The notes under the pieces were generated by a model. The model made no database searches. It was given only the letters and a program-made list of their open reading frames with translations, and was not told the DNA's origin. Source: Nematostella vectensis (Eukaryota; Cnidaria; Anthozoa; Actiniaria; Edwardsiidae). Taken from it: 64,000 nt of DNA. Below, piece by piece: positions 34,427-47,609 of this stretch. The stretch is from contig NC_064044.1 of assembly GCF_932526225.1 (NCBI RefSeq), positions 3,312,092 to 3,376,091 of the forward strand, in the 5' to 3' direction. Both the position numbers and the translations under genes were made by a program. Position 1 is the first letter of the stretch. Every line of letters starts with the position of its first letter.

Positions 34427-34468
34427 ATGGTGACCGTGTCTTCGCGGGTTTGCGGCTTTTTGGGATGA
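34427..34468 (+). promoter_or_regulatory. Upstream ORF (13 codons) before the hnRNP start
   Basis: The ATG at 34427 opens MVTVSSRVCGFLG and stops at TGA 34466-34468, 44 bp before the hnRNP ATG. If the transcript starts upstream it could reduce initiation at 34513. The transcription start is unknown. Confidence 0.35.
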
Positions 34469-34512
34469 TTTCCAGCTAAATTGAAACCCATAGAGTTGTG
34501 AAATACAAGATT

Positions 34513-37500
34513 ATGAGTGCCGAAGAGGCAGTTAACGGATATATCGGTACCTCGCTCGATTCAAACAAAACAAGAATGACGAAAGACGACGATATAGGGT
34601 AAGTTGAGTGGTGGGCTCCGACGCAATATCTCACTTTCGAAATTCGGATAAATCATTTCACGAAAATTCACAAATTATTTCCACGATCAGTAACCAAGCC
34701 AAAAGATCCAGGGAGCACAGTATCTCTTCCTTGATTATCAATTTAATATTTTACGTGGTAATTTCCTTTTAAAACCTGTTCCATGCGTTGTTATCAAGAG
34801 TTGAAAACACTGCTTTGCCGTCTAGTTACAACCCACCTAATTGAGGTTTCTTTTCTCTTCAACAGGAAGTTATTTGTGGGAGGTTTGAGCTACGAAACTA
34901 CGAAAGGTAGGTCTTGCTTATGCCATGTCTCACTATTAGTTTCATTATCTCCCTTTGTGCCTTTTCTTGTGGTTTGTTTTTTGTTCAATAATTTTCAAAG
35001 TAACAAACTAGGCGAACGATCTCGCATTTATACAAGTTTCGATTCTTCCTTCGATTTATAGAATCTTTAAAGGAATACTTCAGCAAATATGGAGAACTTG
35101 TCGGAGTTGATATTAAAATGGACGCATTGACCGGCAGACCAAGGTATGATATAACTTTAACTCAATTCTCAGTAACACTTAAGAAGACAAAACTTTAAAT
35201 GAACACAAGGAACGCGTGATAGTCGGCTCGTTTTCGTAGTAATTTTAATCTGACATTGTACAAGCCACGTGCTACTGTGCAATAGTTTACATATTTAATA
35301 CAGGCCGGATAATATTCTTTGCTAACACAGCATCGTTGTTTGAGTTCGCTTTTACTCGCTATTTATTCACGAGGTAGAAGCACTTGAGTTGTCTCGTCGG
35401 GTATGCACGCTAACATTCGTTATTATGTATTTCTTTGTTTATTTGAGACCAGGTAGCTACTCGCGTCGAAGCACCGACCTCCTAATTTTAGAATAAACAT
35501 TCGTCTATAGTTAACAGCAGGCATAGAAATCCCGGCCGGCAAAATGTTCTCGTGTTTCGTTCATCGCTAATCGAGCATTTAGCGATTTCGGGGGGCGGTT
35601 ACTGCAAACATCGCACAGGAACTGTCGAGTTTCGACAAGAATAACACGCTGAGCTAAACTCGTGCTACTTTCGATCGTCATTTTAAGCTATCTCGTGCTG
35701 TTTATTTGACCACGAGCGGGGTATTGGGGATGCGTGACTTTTCGAACATTTGCAATCGAACGTTCTTTGCGAGACGACAATAAATGGACGCGTAAAAGCA
35801 CTGGTTCCTTACAATACACCACTTAGTCAAGTCTCAGAATATTGGAGCGCCAAAAAAGCCATTAGGCCAAATAACATGTAAATGAGCTCGCTTTGTAATC
35901 AAATTATGTGCAATGACTTGGGAAGTTTGTGTGATTTTTTGTCTCTTTTTTTTGCAGGGGTTTTGCCTTTGTTCAATTCAAGCATCAATCGGAGGCAGAT
36001 GCGGTGAGTTTCAGTATCTTTCAAACTAAAAAAACCCTAAAAACTCGGACCTTGTGAAAGTACGTGCAGGAACTAGTGTCCTTTATGCCGAGGAAAAATA
36101 CTGTCTGTTTTGCTCTGGTTGCTTAATGGCGTGATAATATATACGGCTTAGTCCATGCTAGACACGATAGGCGAGCTTAAAAGCCGTACCACCTTGCTCA
36201 CATCCGTTCGCGCCACGAGTAAAAAAAGTTCTTCTGAACCCGAGAGAGAAGCCAGACTTCTCGGTGGCGAGTTTAAGCGTTGCCTGTCGTTGTCTTACCT
36301 AACAGTGTGGGATATCATTGTCAAATTGTGTGATATTGAACGGATAAATGTATTGCAAACAAAGGCCCGGTCCACAATAACGATTATGGCTCGCATATGG
36401 GGGGCCTTTCTTATTTGTACTCCGAGCACCCCGCCAACATAGCACGATTCCAGCGCTCTGAATTTAGCTTTTGGCGATGTATCAGCCACATAATGGCCAG
36501 GTCTGATTACAAGTAGGAGTTTCGTTTTTTTCGGGTGACATTATGTATGCTCTAGTGGACGGATTATCACGGGGAGGGCCATTACGGTAATAGTCTGCGA
36601 TGTGTCTGTCGCTTGACTAGAGTTGACATATGCCCTGCTTCCATTGGTAATTGATGAGCAAGACATCTTAGCCACAAAGCATCGTCAACCTAGCCCGTAA
36701 TTTAGCACTTTCATTTATGTAGGAGTTAGTCTTCTACCTTGGGCCTTGGGAAATAATCGCGAATTCTTGATAATCATATTGCCTTATGCGCCCGTACAGA
36801 TATGTTTATAATCTGTTTGCTAAAGTTTCCATTAACTGGCAATCTCGTTATGAGGCCCTCCACTGTGATCTCATATATTTTTATTTGCACGAGCTTGTGT
36901 ATCATTGAGGTTATAATTGCCAGTGAGGATAACAAAAACAATGCCGTGATGCGCGGGCGGATTAACGACTTCTTGTTCTTTTCCAGCGGAATTAATTAGA
37001 AGTCTGAAATGGAGTGTTATTTAATTCCTATCTGTTTCCTTCCCTTCCGTGCCAGGCTAGTTAAATAAGAGCCCAAAAATCCGGACAGGGACGTTTATAG
37101 ATGACACTCTCTTTGTTTACATGGTGGATTAGTAGTGTCAACAATTTAATAATAGTTAGGAGTCAATTTACTTATTTGCCATCTGCTACCAATGGTTCTC
37201 GCATCAAAGTATCCCCGTTTGAATCAAATTAAAGTTTAACACCGCTAAGGATTAATATATAAAGTATATATATAAATAGAACTAGTCTAATGCATTACTA
37301 CTAATTATTTGATTTTTTATAAAATCCCCATTCGAATTATATTCTTTGTTTAAGCTTACTTCTATGGTAACTAGAAAATGGCATATAAAATCCGTTTTCA
37401 AGATAATTGGATGGGTTTTATCTGCTATTTTTAAGCAATATAAGTACTTGTATTGCTTGACTTGATTAATAAAGTAGTTTTGTATGTGTACCTTTGCCAA

Positions 37501-40500
37501 ATTTATTCTTAGCACTGTTTGTGCTAAGTACGTTTAAGCTATGATGATAAATTCCAGACCAAAGTTATGTGTTCTATATATAATGTGAACAAAGCCCACA
37601 TTTTTTGTTCTTTGACACAAAGCAGACTATTTATGAATTATTTGTGTTTTAGATTAGATGAAATCTCTCAGTATGAGAAATGTGCTTCTAGTGTTTTTTT
37701 TACACGAAAAAAATGGCCCTTACATTGCATGTTACATTTGGAGTCATGACAATAGTTAGTCAAAACTCACAAAATCATTCCTCCATTTTTCACTCCAAGC
37801 CAAAGGCTGTAAGTAGAGTAATTAATTAGCAATTGCTGTTAATTTAACCACAGGAGGCTGTCAACATTAGGTGTCAATTTTCAGTAAGAGTACTGCTGGT
37901 GTTGTAATCTTAGGAAAGCTATTTCAGGTCCTGTGAGAGAGAAGATTAGAAATGTGCTCCTTGTTTTTGGGTGGGAAGGGGTCAAGTATTATATGGGTGA
38001 TGTATCTCAAGATGCTTTTACGTGGCACATGACTCATCAGTTTCTTGCTATTTGACTTGCAAATCACTGAGTTCTTTGTCTAGTCCTTTTGGGTTTTCAT
38101 GTTGTTTTCAATTTTCTCAAATTTGTCTTGGTTTAAGAAGCACTCTGGGGCTAAAAATGGCTGTCATGTTTTTATAAATAAAGCCCTTTAATGCATTTTG
38201 TGGCAGAGAGCAAATAGAATCATTAAATGTGATGTCACTGCAGCCATAGAAACTTCCGCTTGAAGGTTATTTTGTTATCTGAACGCCTCCTCCCCCATCT
38301 GTGGTTATTTTAGGATTATGACTAACAAAGGAATTCAACCCTTGAAATCTACTTCAATAGATGAACATGTTACTCATTTTTCTTTCAAGATGTCTGTTTA
38401 CAAGATATCTATTTGTCTATAAAAACTCCCATATAAGACAATTCAGCTTATTCAGCTTCTTTCTTTTAATCTTTTTGCAAATCCATAGATAGTTGTCTTC
38501 AAATTTTTAAATCCATTTAGTGATGATTTTAATGTTTAATTTGTTTGTGCAAATGGTTTCTCACCATTGATAAAAAAATGATAAGCTTAAATAAAAAATA
38601 TCTAATGGCCTTTTTATTTTATCACTAATCATGAATTTTAAAATAATTTATACTGGTGAAAGTATTTCACATATTTCACATGGCTTTTTGCCAAACAGTA
38701 GTGGAAAGTGGAATAGAAACGTTTTGAATAACTGGATTTTTTTATTGTTGAAAGTTACAGTGAAATTTTACAACTCCAACTCCACACAGTTTAACATTGT
38801 GCTGACGTGTCTAGCTAAGTTCCCTGGAGACTAGATTTATTCCTTGAACACTTAAAAAAAACTTGTGTTTTTTTCTCTCCTCACTTGGAGGAGGCATTGC
38901 CCCTAATGGTGTTCTATTTTATCATCAGGTACTAAACCAAGTGGATCCACATGTGCTAGATGGAAGAACGGTATGTATTTTAGGGCTAAAGGATTAAAAT
39001 TAAATTCTTAAATCCTGTTTCCCAAGGAACAGGCTAAAGCTATAAAATCTATATGATCCTTTCAATATCAGGTGAATGACCAAAAGAACCACAAATACAA
39101 ATTCTATATGGTGGATTGTTGGTAGGAAATAAAAAAGTCTTAGCCCCTTTAAGAGTTGGAAGTAAGTATATATATTTATGTATATTATTAATTCTGGGCC
39201 TTGGTCTTGTTTTTTCTTTGTAGATTGACCCAAAGCCTGCTGCACCTATTGGAAAGGTTTGTATGTTTTTTCTTGATCTTGTAATGGAATTCTTTTTATC
39301 TATTATTGAGACAGTAATTTGAAATCAGCCTGGTGGGCTGATATTTTTCAGCTGTTAATGGTATCGGGTTGTCTGTGGCTTTAAGCTCCGTTTCGTGACT
39401 AATTGTTTTTTTCAACTTGCAGTAGCTGTAGCCCATGATTTTTTTTCAGGATTTGGGCGATAAACTTCTGTACTACGTTTTCTAAGCTTTTTGTTTCTCT
39501 GTTGTTGTTGTTGTTTGACTATTATGTGGTAGTGAGGGGCTTGTTTTAAATAGTTTATGTGAGGAGGTGTTTTATATCCCTTAAGAGCTACATACCTCAT
39601 CTGTTTAAGAGTCGGTGGCTGAATATTGTTGTGATCATTTGGTTAACTATTCTCGCTTTTACAGCCGCCCCACTTACGTGTCAAGAAAATTTTTGTTGGT
39701 GGACTAAAACCAGAGACTTCAGATGAGAAAATTAGAGAATATTTTGGAAAAGCCTATGCACCAGTAAGTTGTTAGTAGTAATAGTTTTTATGGCCATACA
39801 TTCTTATAATAATTGGACTTTAATTATTATAGAAAAATACCGCCCAGAGGTTGAGTTTTATATTAGCACAAAAATTGGGTGAATCTATTCAAATAAAAGT
39901 AATGCCATTCCTAGAAGTAAATGTTTTAATAACGTGCTATTTGACATTTACCAAACAAAAGCTTGTGACAAGATTTGAAAATATAATTCTACTTCTCACA
40001 ACAAAAACTTTTGTGAAGATCATGTTTACCAAATGCAATTCATAATATTATGAACTAGCTCAACAACAAAATGTGAAAATTAAGATTGTCTAAATCCACT
40101 CCACACTTAATTAAGTAATGCTCATTTTTTTAATTGGTTAATTTAGTGTGCTGGTGTTTCCTATAATGTGGTGTTTTCTTATAATTAGATGAAATTAAAT
40201 ACAAAAAGTAGAAGATTGATTAGTTGGTTAAGGTTATGGTCGCTCATGAAGCTTGTACTCATATAATTGACTAGCAAAAGTAGCCTTGCAGCGAGGCAGT
40301 TAGTAATGACACTTCCTGGCTGAGAAATTTAAATTTATCTTTTGTTTTTAGGTTAAAGAGATTGAGTATATTACAGAACATTCATCAAATCGCAGAAGAG
40401 GTAAGACAACAACATAGAATACAAAAAAAATACAAATACCTTTATTTGTTGGTCAAATCATTTAGCCTGTTATAGCTACACAGGTCCTTGGGTTTAGCCT

Positions 40501-43420
40501 TCTTATCTAAAAAAAAAGAGGTATTTATGGGTCACAATGTAGAGAGCCAGGTTTTTGAACCTCAGAGAAATCGCTAGTTGACCTGATCTGGGTTCAAATC
40601 CTCTTTCTTGAGAGGCAAAGCCCACACCCTGAGTTATTGTACCACTCTGTAACAGGCTACATACAATGGAGTTCCTTGTGTCAATACCAACCTACTAAAC
40701 AATCTTTGTTATTTTGGTTTCAGGTTTCTGTTTTGTGTCGTTTGACAGTGAAGATACAGTAGACAAAATATGTGAGACGCAGTTTCATAATATTGAAGGC
40801 AACAAGGTAAGTAAGGTTGTGTGTAATTTTGTCTGAAAATGTTGAACTAAAGTTTTGGATCCTCTAAAGAATATTGCTTTGGGCGACAAATACCCATTCC
40901 AAGTGTTAATAGCTTTTATCAGGTGCAAAGTCCCTGATAAATACATATCATAAATATGGAAATATATATCATAAATATGGAAATCAATATCATAAATATG
41001 GAAATCCATATAATAATGATTGCAACATCTTGGGGTTTGAGTAGGGCCTTGTAGTATTTTTTTTCTAGAAATACTAAAGGAAAACTCTCTTCTTGTTTAC
41101 TTACATGTTTACCTCCCCTCCCCCTTGTGAATATATCCCTTGCACCTCTATTTGTGATTTATTTGCACTCTTGTAATCCAGCATCCTAGGCACAAGGAAG
41201 GTGATGCCCTTCCCAAATTCTATTTATTTATATACCAAAGTAAAGTTTACATATATTGTACTCTTATATAGGTGGAGGTCAAAAGAGCACTGCCAAAAGA
41301 AGTACAACAGCAACAAGCCGCATTGAGAGCTGCCGCAGGGCGTGGCATCATCCCCGCACTAGGTGAGACCCTGTTTTCTGCACCCCTATGCCCCTATGCA
41401 CCACGCCCTGTCCAATTATGCAATAACAGTCAACTCTCTTAGAAGCAGACACTCGTTGCGAAGGCTTACTTTGTAGAACTGCCCAATACAAGAATACCTG
41501 CAGCTACCCCCAAAATTACAGTCATTGACAAATTATATTATTAAAATGCCATCATCGGCAAATTTAATACAATTCTTATCGACAAGAGCCAAGTGATAGT
41601 AGAATTGTCTGCTGCATGTAAGAGGGCAAACAAAGAAGGTTTTTGGCCTTTTAACAGAGTATTAACAGAGGGTTTGACAGGATAGCAAAATGGGTTTGAA
41701 AAGTTGTTTGGTAAGCAGCATGACTCTCTTACAGAGTAAGAACCAAAAGTTGGTATGTATTCGCATACTTTTAAGGCTTCAACACATCTATGCATATCAT
41801 CTGAGGACTTTCTGTTACTTCAAGTTTGGTGCTGGATATTTAAAGTGTTGTCACTGAAATTAATATAGGTCACTTGTATTAAGAGTGCAAATGATTTTTG
41901 GGGCCAGCAGATTGTTGAAACTACTCTGTTAGAGAAATGCACCGGCAAATTATATTCTCATGTTCAATTCAAATTCAAGTGTTCTTTTACATCTTCATCC
42001 TCATTGTCTTATCAAAAATTTGTGGTTTATTGGTGGAGGATCTTATAAGTATGTGAGTGCATTGTCTGTATTTTTGGTTATCAGGGTGTAATCACACCCT
42101 TCCCCTTTCCCACCATGCAATAGCGACTGCCATCACCATGTTCCATATTATAGAACACCTAGACTTTAAATAGATTCCATCACATGTTAAACTGCTGTCA
42201 CATTTCCTAGTTAAATAGACCTGCCTTTAAAAGTATGATATGCTTAATACATTAACCAGTAACTTGATGTCATAACCAGCTTATAATATAAAGCCCTGCT
42301 TTAGACTTAATGTTAATGGGTGGCAGTCCGAATACTTGGGTTTGCCAAGACAAAGCAGAGTCTGTGTATGACGGCGGTTCTGCCTTCATTTACAGCACCA
42401 TATGCTGGGGTAGTGACAGGACGCATAAGACCCACTGCCATAGGGAGGGGTGAGTTCACTGGTTCATTCCCGACCCCCATATAACTTCCTTAACCGTTAA
42501 CTACTGCACTAACCTTAACTATAACGACTTGTCACTTTCACAATTCAATATCAACTTTGATAAGTTGAAAGGAATGTTAGTACAGGCAGGCTTGGGATTT
42601 ATTTTATTTATTTTTTTGGGATTTTATTTTTTTTAATCACAATTGGCAATAGAAATGTTTCTATTTGGAGTTTACAAGCCCTGGTGGAGGGGGTTTACTG
42701 GGGTTGCCTGACGGTAAGCAGGTGCGCCTTGTCTTTTGCATGACACGGGTTTCCAGTGTCGTAAAACAGAATATTTACAGATAAACCCATGTGAAATATT
42801 GAAAACTGAAAACATTTTAACTTTACTTTCAGGCAAATTTTGCTGTTTTCTGGCATTCTTTTCAACTTTTCAACAAGTGTCCATCTGATGACATTTCCCC
42901 ATTAAAGGATGTTGATCAATACATTCCTTTGCTATACTTTTGATATGAAATTACAACTTCTATGTCTGACTCTTTCATTGTGATATTTGGTTTAAGGAAT
43001 CCAGGTACTCAATTGAAAAAGCCAATGGAAATGAGTGCATAATGTGGCCCATGTGTGAGCATAAATTGGCAGCATGACGCACCTAAACGCCCCCCCTATC
43101 ATTCTGCCATGGCCCCTATCACCCTGTTAATAACATTTTTAACCATTTGTATAGGTACTCTGGGGCCCCGTGTAGGTCTATCAACAGGGGCCTACCCATC
43201 ATACACTGCACTCTACGGAGCCTTCGGCGCCAATGCCGCTGCCTTTGACCCTGCCCTCTATGGTGCATCATACGTCCCAGGGCTCAGCCCGGCAGCATAT
43301 AGCACAGCATATCCTGCGGGATTCCCGGCAGCTTACGAGTATGGCACATATGGTGCAGCTGCAAGTCGAGCTGATGTCCGGTACACAGGTACGAACGCCA
43401 AGGAGTTATTGAACGTGTAG
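34513..43420 (+). CDS. hnRNP A/B-D type RNA-binding protein, two RRMs, 12 coding exons
   Basis: A nuclear RNA-binding protein of the hnRNP A/B, D and D-like group, acting in mRNA splicing, stability and transport. Exons: 34513-34598, 34866-34906, 35062-35143, 35958-36003, 38929-38970, 39224-39256, 39665-39763, 40352-40400, 40724-40806, 41272-41362, 42396-42449, 43155-43420. They sum to 972 nt (323 aa) and phases all agree. RRM1 has RNP2 KLFVGG and RNP1 RGFAFVQF; its end HVLDGRTIDPK is typical of hnRNP D and Musashi relatives. RRM2 has RNP2 KIFVGG and RNP1 RGFCFVSF, with SSNRRRGF before it. A short Gln/Ala segment (EVQQQQAALRAAAGRG) follows. The last exon is Tyr/Ala/Gly-rich (YGAFGANAAAFDPALYGASY), a low-complexity tail. 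The tail lacks RGG boxes, so the exact member cannot be named. An internal GT at 43389 could allow an alternative C-terminus. Confidence 0.92.
36004..38928 (+). other. Large intron (2.9 kb) of the hnRNP gene
   Basis: AT-rich, with no supported exon. Some stretches are unusually even in composition, but I can name nothing in it. Confidence 0.6.
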
Positions 43421-44589
43421 CAGCCATGAGGCAGGGGGACTTAAACGGGCGCTGTCAAGCCACTCATGTATGGGGGAATTGGGAGAAGATATTCAATGTT
43501 CGCTATGAATGTACAGAGATTGGTGTGACCTTAAACGTTCACTATGGCCCTCTACATATTTTAACTACCGCTCATGTTACAAAGTGATAAGTGTGACGTA
43601 ACAATTGCTACAACAGCTACTATGAACAGCGATGCTAGTGACTTTAAAAAATATCCCGAAGACTTAGCATTTGTGGTGACTGTTGAGATAAAAGAAAAAA
43701 AACAGGACTTGAGTTTGCTTGACAGAGTTCGTTTAAGGCGAGGAATATGCTAATTTCAGACGGTTCCTAAATCACCAAGGACATTAGACATGTGAAATTC
43801 TTATATTTTAGTAGTATAGATTTGTTCCAAATACAGTATAGCGCCTCACAAAGACCCTTTATTGATTGGAATTCCATATCGGCCCACTTGTTTTTTCTTC
43901 CATGTGGGATCAGGCATTCGGTAGACTGGTTTGTGGGGGTGATCTTGATGGGGTGTTTTCCATCCGTTGGCTGTACAGAAGACTCTAGGTCATGTACATA
44001 GCTTGTAGATATATGTCCCATAGCTATTTATTGCTAAACCCACACAGTGTGCATGGCAACCGGCTGGGCTAGCTTCTGCACCAATCAGGAGGGCGCGCGT
44101 TCTAACTGCACTGTTTCCATGGTAACACACTCACTAACCCCTAATGCTACGTAAATCAATAATACGGTAAGACCAACCACCATTTGCACGCACCCAGTAA
44201 ATTAACTCTGCTAAATACTAAACTCCACTTTTCCTGAGTGTTTGGAAGCCACACCCTTAAGACACCTTAACGGTGCCATTAGCAACTTGCATACTAACAA
44301 TTGTCGAACTGAGCGAATATAAAGTAAACTAGTCGAATCTATGGATATCTATATGTTTATGTGCCACCGCACTACACAGTTAAAATATAAACTAATTTTT
44401 CTTAGACAATAAGATACCAGTTTAAAAAAAGTGTGCATCTCATAAAAAATTCTGTCCGCCGTAGCGCATGCGTAGCCCTTCATGCTTTTTCAGTTACCTT
44501 AAGTTGGCACCATGGGTTGCCTGTGGTCTGATTACGATATCATCGCGGGCTACTTTGTGCAACCGCTGAGCTGTTAGGTGCCATCTGTG

Positions 44590-44953
44590 GTCACACCTGT
44601 GGTGATTAGCGTTGTCAGCATGGGCTTCCTGTGGTGATCAGTACTGTCACCTTGGTCCACCTGTGGTGATTAGCGTTGTCAGCATGGGCTACCTGTGGTG
44701 ATCAGTACTGTCACCTTGGTCCACCTGTGGTGATTAGCGTTGTCAGCATGGGCTACCTGTGGTGATCAGTACTGTCACCTTGGTCCACCTGTGGTGATTA
44801 GCGTTGTCAGCATGGGCTACCTGTGGTGATCAGTACTGTCACCTTGGTCCACCTGTGGTGATTAGCGTTGTCAGCATGGGCTACCTGTAGTGATCAGTAC
44901 TGTCACCTCGGGCCACCTGTGGTGATAAGCGTTGTCAGCATTGACCACCTGTG
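44590..44953. repeat. 64-bp minisatellite, about 5.5 units, downstream of the hnRNP stop
   Basis: The unit contains GATTAGCGTTGTCAGCATGG and GATCAGTACTGTCACC, each preceded by ACCTGTGGT. It may lie in the hnRNP 3' UTR if polyadenylation occurs at 45055. Confidence 0.92.
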
Positions 44954-45054
44954 TATAGATATAGAATATTAGTGTTTTAGTAAGTGCGCAATTGACCTTT
45001 TTAAGAGGGGAGGGGTAGGAGAGTTTGTTTCACGTGATCACTACGTGCTTTTGA

Positions 45055-45060
45055 AATAAA
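45055..45060 (+). terminator. AATAAA, candidate distal polyadenylation signal of the hnRNP gene
   Basis: The first clean AATAAA seen downstream of the stop (43418-43420), giving a 1.6-kb 3' UTR. Transcript data would be needed to assign it. Confidence 0.4.
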
Positions 45061-47526
45061 CTCCTTGCGCTTACTAAAGCATTGATTTCTGCTTTATTGT
45101 GTCTGCGTCTGGACTTAATCTGAATACTCAAAACAGAACGCGTGTTAAAGGGGACAAAATTCACACTTGAATGTTAGCGGAAAGTTTGGAACACCCCTTT
45201 GCATTAGTTCTGGATTTGATGGTTGAGAATTTGTCTTAAGCGCATAAAATGACACCAATATGAACAGTAGAAATTGTGGATCGTGTATCATAGATTTGTA
45301 CCTTTGCGTTTCAATTATTGTTCATAGTTGACTATTTGTATTTCGTACTGTATATTTATGAATTGCCTGCTTCTGGGGTAAATCAAAATTCTATCGTCTG
45401 GGCAGATGTAGTGCCAAGGCAAAAGTTAGTCCCTGTTAGTGGCTGATAGCTTGAGAAATTACTCATCAAACAACTGCCCATAGAGGGATTATTTAGGGAG
45501 CACCTGTCTTGGCTCATGTATTTCACCCACCCTTGCATAGAAACAACGTATCATTATCTCTCAGACATTTATCTTATGTCCTGACTCGATATTTTTGGCA
45601 TTTAGGCCTCGTACTACTTGAGACCATGACAACCGAGACCTTGGCATGCATGAGCTTTGAGACCCAGCATTCTTTGCGGCGCGAAGTTTGCAACAGCTAG
45701 CTAAAGGGCGTTCAGACATTTAACTGCCCAGATTTATTTTTCGTTATCGACGTCACTACTAGCAAGGATTTGTTGCTATGGGTATCACAGTTGTCATGGT
45801 TCCTTGATCTTTAGGCTACTTTAGGAGATGTTTATTAATACCCCGAGAGGGAGGGGGGAGGGTTTTGTCTCAGGACACCTCATTCAATTAACAAAAATTC
45901 TAATCCATCCTCTCCCACCCCCACTCAGTATCTCTCTTACCCTCTCAGGGTATTTAATGAACACTTTCTTAATCAAAAGACTTTAGAAAACGCCAGCTTG
46001 TTTAGGCTTACGTAGCGCAGCTTGATAAGGAGAATCAATCACCCTCTGGTTTATTTGTTTTTGCATTATTTACGGATAAAACTACGAAATATCCATCCAA
46101 AAACATCAATTTTGGCTTGCCAAACTCAATCGTCAAAAATGCCAATGGGATTGTAGATAAAGCGATTCAAATGAGTTTCCTCTACTGGACCGACAAAATC
46201 AGACTGTGCTACGGAAGGGGTTTAATTTAGTAGAAAATTATAACTCCGCGATTCCGTTTTGTTAATCTGATGATGTATGTTGTAGGACCTGATGTAGGAC
46301 GCTGTAGCATATTTATATCGTAGTTTTCTAGCTGGATTGTTGTAATCAGCTCCCCACAGGGGCGTGGTCAATTTGGATACCCCTCTTGTTAGCGAATACC
46401 TTCCAGATAGGAAAAAAGGTATCCCTTAATTTTCTCAGTAAAGTCCGTAAGCGGAGAGTTAAGTATATAAGGGAACCAGGTTTCTGTGTTAGAAATTTGG
46501 AGATTTGTGGCTTTTAGACTCGCCTGGTGGGTCAGCGTTATGATTACCTTCATGACCCCTAAGCCCAATTTCTTAGAAATTTTTCACGTAAGATCTCTTG
46601 CACACGACAGGTGCCTTCAGGGTGTTGGTTACAACAATGAAGATTTACTGGTCAAACTAGCTTCAACACACTCGCGACACTTTCATTAACCACCAAAATA
46701 CTATTTTCTAGCTCTCACGAGGACTAGGCGTCTTACGCTATAGGACAGTTTGAAATAGTGACTTGCGAAGATAAGGTAGTATAGTCCGACATGTGATCCC
46801 ACGTGGTATCACTTGGTGTTTTTTTGTTCGTCACGTGATGATCGGCTTGTCACGTTTGGGTTTGTAAGTCACGTGGTGGTGTGTTGTGCTCGCGATTGTT
46901 GTGAAGCTTGTCGTAGTTCGGCTTGCCCGCTTGGTTTGGATATGTCGCCAGGTAGGAAGTGCTTGTTGTCTGAACCCAAAGCCATATTTATTCTGATAAG
47001 AAACGTGCTGTCCCTTTTCAGCTTTTTATCTCATCCAATATCGCGACCTTTCATGTCAGAATAACCCCCACTGTGCGCATGTCCAAACAAGCGCAGGCCT
47101 AGTTTGACCATGATATTTGACTCACGGGTGCTGGTAGGCGATGCGCACTTAGAGCCTGAGTGCCCAAGTACTGGGTCTGTGGCCTTTTTTCAGTCTGAAC
47201 TGTTCTGTTAAAACACTTTGTAGGGGCAGGCTGGCACATTCATTGTATTTGGTAGAACGTAGTGGAGAATAAACCGTGATATTTTCATGTCTTTGGTGTG
47301 TTGTATACAGTTCCTACCATGCCGGTGAATCGAGTTTCAGGTCAACTTCAAATTTTCATCTAATCCAGTAGGTCGTAGTTTGTTTTGTTATCCCTGTTCT
47401 ACCGAATCGTCGCCATAGTGAGCCTGCAGCGTATCAAGCCAGCGGCTTGCGCTGTGTCACGCACTCGCCTTATGGTAGCCGACTATTTGTCATGTGACAG
47501 ATACAAGTGGCTCCTTCCCACCGCAG

Positions 47527-47609
47527 GGAAGTGGTACTATGGGCTCAGATGACACCAGTCCCTCTCAACCGCGCAATACACCTTTACTCATGAGGTTGGT
47601 TAGAACCAG
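47527..47609 (+). other. Possible additional exon (weak)
   Basis: A pyrimidine-rich CCTTCCCACCGCAG precedes 47527 and AACCAG|GTAAGA follows 47609. A further acceptor-like ATACCAG lies at 47818-47824. One frame is open throughout, beginning GSGTMGSDDTSPSQPRNTPL, and could continue to a TAG near 47939. It could be an alternative 3' exon of the hnRNP gene or chance. No domain is recognised. Confidence 0.2.
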